From CAZMGB01 sp964565775 (GTDB lineage Bacteria > Chloroflexota > Dehalococcoidia > DSTF01 > JALHUB01): a stretch of 64,000 nucleotides of DNA. The position numbers were made by a program, and so were the translations under genes. Location: NCBI GenBank assembly GCA_964565775.1, contig CAZMGB010000008.1, positions 1 to 64,000 of the forward strand. The letters run 5' to 3'. The notes beneath the pieces were generated by a model that did no database searches, had not been told where the DNA came from, and saw nothing but the letters and a program-made list of their open reading frames with translations. Within the stretch, counting starts at the first letter, position 1. Each line of letters begins with the position of its first letter. Positions 62,395 to 64,000 of the stretch are shown here, one piece after another.

Positions 62395-63132
62395 TCAGGT
62401 ATCGAGCATGTCCCACTCGTCGCCAAGCACCCAGCGCAGCGCTGAGAGCTTGCCGTTCAGCATCCCCCACTCGAAGTCATCATACGGGCCTAGCTGATCT
62501 TCGCCGTATCGCTGATTCACTTCCTCCGCTGCTTGGAGAGCACCCTCCCAGATGTCGGCCGCTACCTCCTTTCGGCCAGACTCAACGAGCCGCTTAATCA
62601 TCAGGTGCCTCTCATGCCAGACCTTTTCGAAGAACTCCTGTTCAGCGGCGAGAATTTCGTCCTGGCTGCGCAGGCCCCCAAGCACGTATCTACGCAGCAA
62701 GTCGACGTTCCCCTTGGTCATGCGCTCAAGGCGCGGGCGCTCCCAATACTTAATTCTGAAGGGCGGCCGATTGTTCCGCTCATAGTCGGTTAGGTAGTCC
62801 TTGGCGGCATTCGAAAGGAAACCAGAGGCGATAACGAGAGCAGCGTGAGGCCGCTCAGCCTGAGCCCAACTGAGTAGCCCCTGCAGCCTTTCCGGAGGTA
62901 CGCCCTTCTTGTAGTGCTTGCATTGTACGAACCACGTCTCGAAGTGTTTTGTGCCGTCCACGTCCGTACGTCCCAACTGGCAGGCAATGTCACGCCCACG
63001 GTCAGCGGGGCTCGCCGCCAAGCCGGTGCCCTTGCGCCAATCAACGTTGACGAAGCCCAACTCACAGAGGAGATCAAAGCAGAATTCCTCAAACTGAGTT
63101 TCGTCCAACTCGTGAAAGGATAGCGAAGCCAT
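62395..63132 (-). CDS. Mrr-like restriction endonuclease (PD-(D/E)xK fold)
   Basis: This 245-residue protein has an Mrr-type nuclease core (about 8-120): Glu16, GRDIA with Asp48 and QCK with Gln70/Lys72 build the D-x(n)-QxK site. The C-terminal half is helical. Mrr enzymes cut methylated or foreign DNA; no methyltransferase or specificity gene is nearby, so this is an orphan. By eye its GC content is lower than that of the flanking genes, which suggests later acquisition. ATG 63132 is chosen over a start 11 codons upstream because it directly precedes the conserved FHELDETQFE. Confidence 0.8.
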   Translation of the reverse strand: MASLSFHELDETQFEEFCFDLLCELGFVNVDWRKGTGLAASPADRGRDIACQLGRTDVDGTKHFETWFVQCKHYKKGVPPERLQGLLSWAQAERPHAALVIASGFLSNAAKDYLTDYERNNRPPFRIKYWERPRLERMTKGNVDLLRRYVLGGLRSQDEILAAEQEFFEKVWHERHLMIKRLVESGRKEVAADIWEGALQAAEEVNQRYGEDQLGPYDDFEWGMLNGKLSALRWVLGDEWDMLDT

Positions 63133-63329
63133 TGGCCTAGCCCACTGAGGAGATCGCAACCGCACGTCGTCGCTGATTGTAGCAGCCGAGGCCTGCGCAA
63201 ACTAGTCGCGCAACCTCAACCCGAACTGGATACGAATCGTGCCGCTCCGTCGCAAACGAGCAGTGCCCGTGGAATTCGGGGGCCGTCAGGGCCCCCTTCA
63301 GGGAACCCCTCTGAGGGTGGGATGGCAGA

Positions 63330-63986
63330 CTAGCGAGACTGCCTTGGCCTGCGAAAGAGCTCCGTCTCCGCCGCGACCGCATCCTCCGGCAGGGGCTTTG
63401 CCCGCTTCAGGCCGAGGGCGTGTACGTAGACCTCGGCGATCCGCTCCACCAGCTCGCACTTCGACACCGCCTCCTCCAGGTCGGCGCCGACGCTCAGGGC
63501 ACCGTGGTTCCGCAGCAGCACGGCGTTCCTCTCGCCAAGGGCATCGCAGACGTTCCGGGCGAGCTCCTCGCTGCCGGCGATCGCGTATTCGGCCACCGAC
63601 ACCGTCCCGCCCAGAGCCATCACCTGCTCATCGATGAGGGGAGGAATCTCCATGCCCGCCACCGCCAGGACGCTGGCGTAGACCGAATGGGTGTGCACGA
63701 CCGCGCCTACTTCGGGGCGCGCCCGGTAGACCGAGAGGTGCGTCGGCGTCTCGCTGGAAGGCGTGCCCCTGCCCTCCACCACCGCTCCCTCCAGGTCGAT
63801 GACCAGGATGTCGCCCGCGCGTAGCCGCGAGTACGGTATGCGGCTCGGAGTGATCGCAACCAGCGGCCGGCGGCCGCGCGCCCCGATCCGTCGGCTGACG
63901 TTGCCGCTCGCCCCCGTGACCAGCCCTGCCGCTGCGATGCGCCTACCGGCCGCCAGGACCTCCCGCCGGGCCCTCTCCCACCTCAT
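63330..63986 (-). CDS. Class II aldolase/adducin family protein
   Basis: This 218-residue enzyme has the zinc-binding histidines in VVHTHSVYA and a third in LRNHGAL, with TGASGNVSRR for phosphate binding. It is typical of fuculose- or ribulose-phosphate aldolases and related sugar epimerases. The substrate is open. The gene starts 14 bases before the right edge and is complete; what lies upstream is not seen. Confidence 0.88.
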   Translation of the reverse strand: MRWERARREVLAAGRRIAAAGLVTGASGNVSRRIGARGRRPLVAITPSRIPYSRLRAGDILVIDLEGAVVEGRGTPSSETPTHLSVYRARPEVGAVVHTHSVYASVLAVAGMEIPPLIDEQVMALGGTVSVAEYAIAGSEELARNVCDALGERNAVLLRNHGALSVGADLEEAVSKCELVERIAEVYVHALGLKRAKPLPEDAVAAETELFRRPRQSR

Positions 63987-64000
63987 CGCCGGCGCCTCCT

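Noticed and set aside
1..64000. CRISPR arrays, tRNA or rRNA genes, insertion sequences and prophage
   Set aside because: I found no regularly spaced repeats, no tRNA T-arm apart from the tmRNA, and no transposase, integrase or phage structural genes.

Overview
The window is high-GC bacterial DNA, almost fully coding on both strands. The gene set points to a free-living Chloroflexota lineage (Dehalococcoidia- or Thermomicrobia-like). The pointers are a single-membrane-style Tad pilus locus without a secretin, an endonuclease-type MutL, paired short MetE-like proteins, a Lys39-type sensor kinase fused to DUF2341, an F420-type luciferase-like oxidoreductase and KorAB. This placement is inference; no rRNA or tRNA gene is present to fix it.

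Layout. 0-6.2 kb: mutS and mutL flank an exported subtilisin. 6.2-9.9 kb: a CoA-ligase-like protein and two overlapping MetE-like genes behind a hairpin-rich leader. 10-13.6 kb: a CAP-domain surface protein, then a minus-strand pair (small unknown protein and AAA ATPase) behind a c-di-GMP-I-like aptamer followed at once by an intrinsic terminator. 14-18.6 kb: a vWA membrane protein, a polytopic membrane protein and a PAP2 phosphatase. 18.9-31.4 kb: an ECF sigma factor, then a long Tad/Flp pilus locus (two Flp pilins, four TadE-like and two TadG-like proteins, CpaB, CpaE, CpaF, TadB, TadC, DUF192) interrupted by a canonical c-di-GMP-I riboswitch. 31.6-36.4 kb: mixed metabolic genes and a glycosyltransferase. 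36.5-42.1 kb: receptor-like Ser/Thr kinase, tmRNA, smpB, S41 protease and a membrane diguanylate cyclase. 42.9-49 kb: J-like protein, an unannotated SelW-like selenoprotein with an in-frame UGA, metallo-hydrolase, dehydrogenase, aminotransferase and small genes. 49.3-57.3 kb: korAB, glcDEF and a nucleoside phosphorylase. 57.4-64 kb: RlpA-like protein, DrrAB-type ABC exporter, phosphotransferase/kinase fusion, Mrr-like nuclease and class II aldolase.

How it fits together. A c-di-GMP theme runs through the window: a GGDEF enzyme with an inhibitory site, one convincing riboswitch inside the pilus locus whose downstream sequence can mask the Shine-Dalgarno, and one divergent aptamer with a terminator before an unknown AAA-ATPase pair. 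This suggests that surface attachment is set by the second messenger. The tmRNA-SmpB rescue pair lies in one minus-strand run with a periplasmic-type protease. The most distinctive single item is the hidden CxxU selenoprotein, which has its own promoter, a strong ribosome-binding site and a candidate SECIS hairpin.
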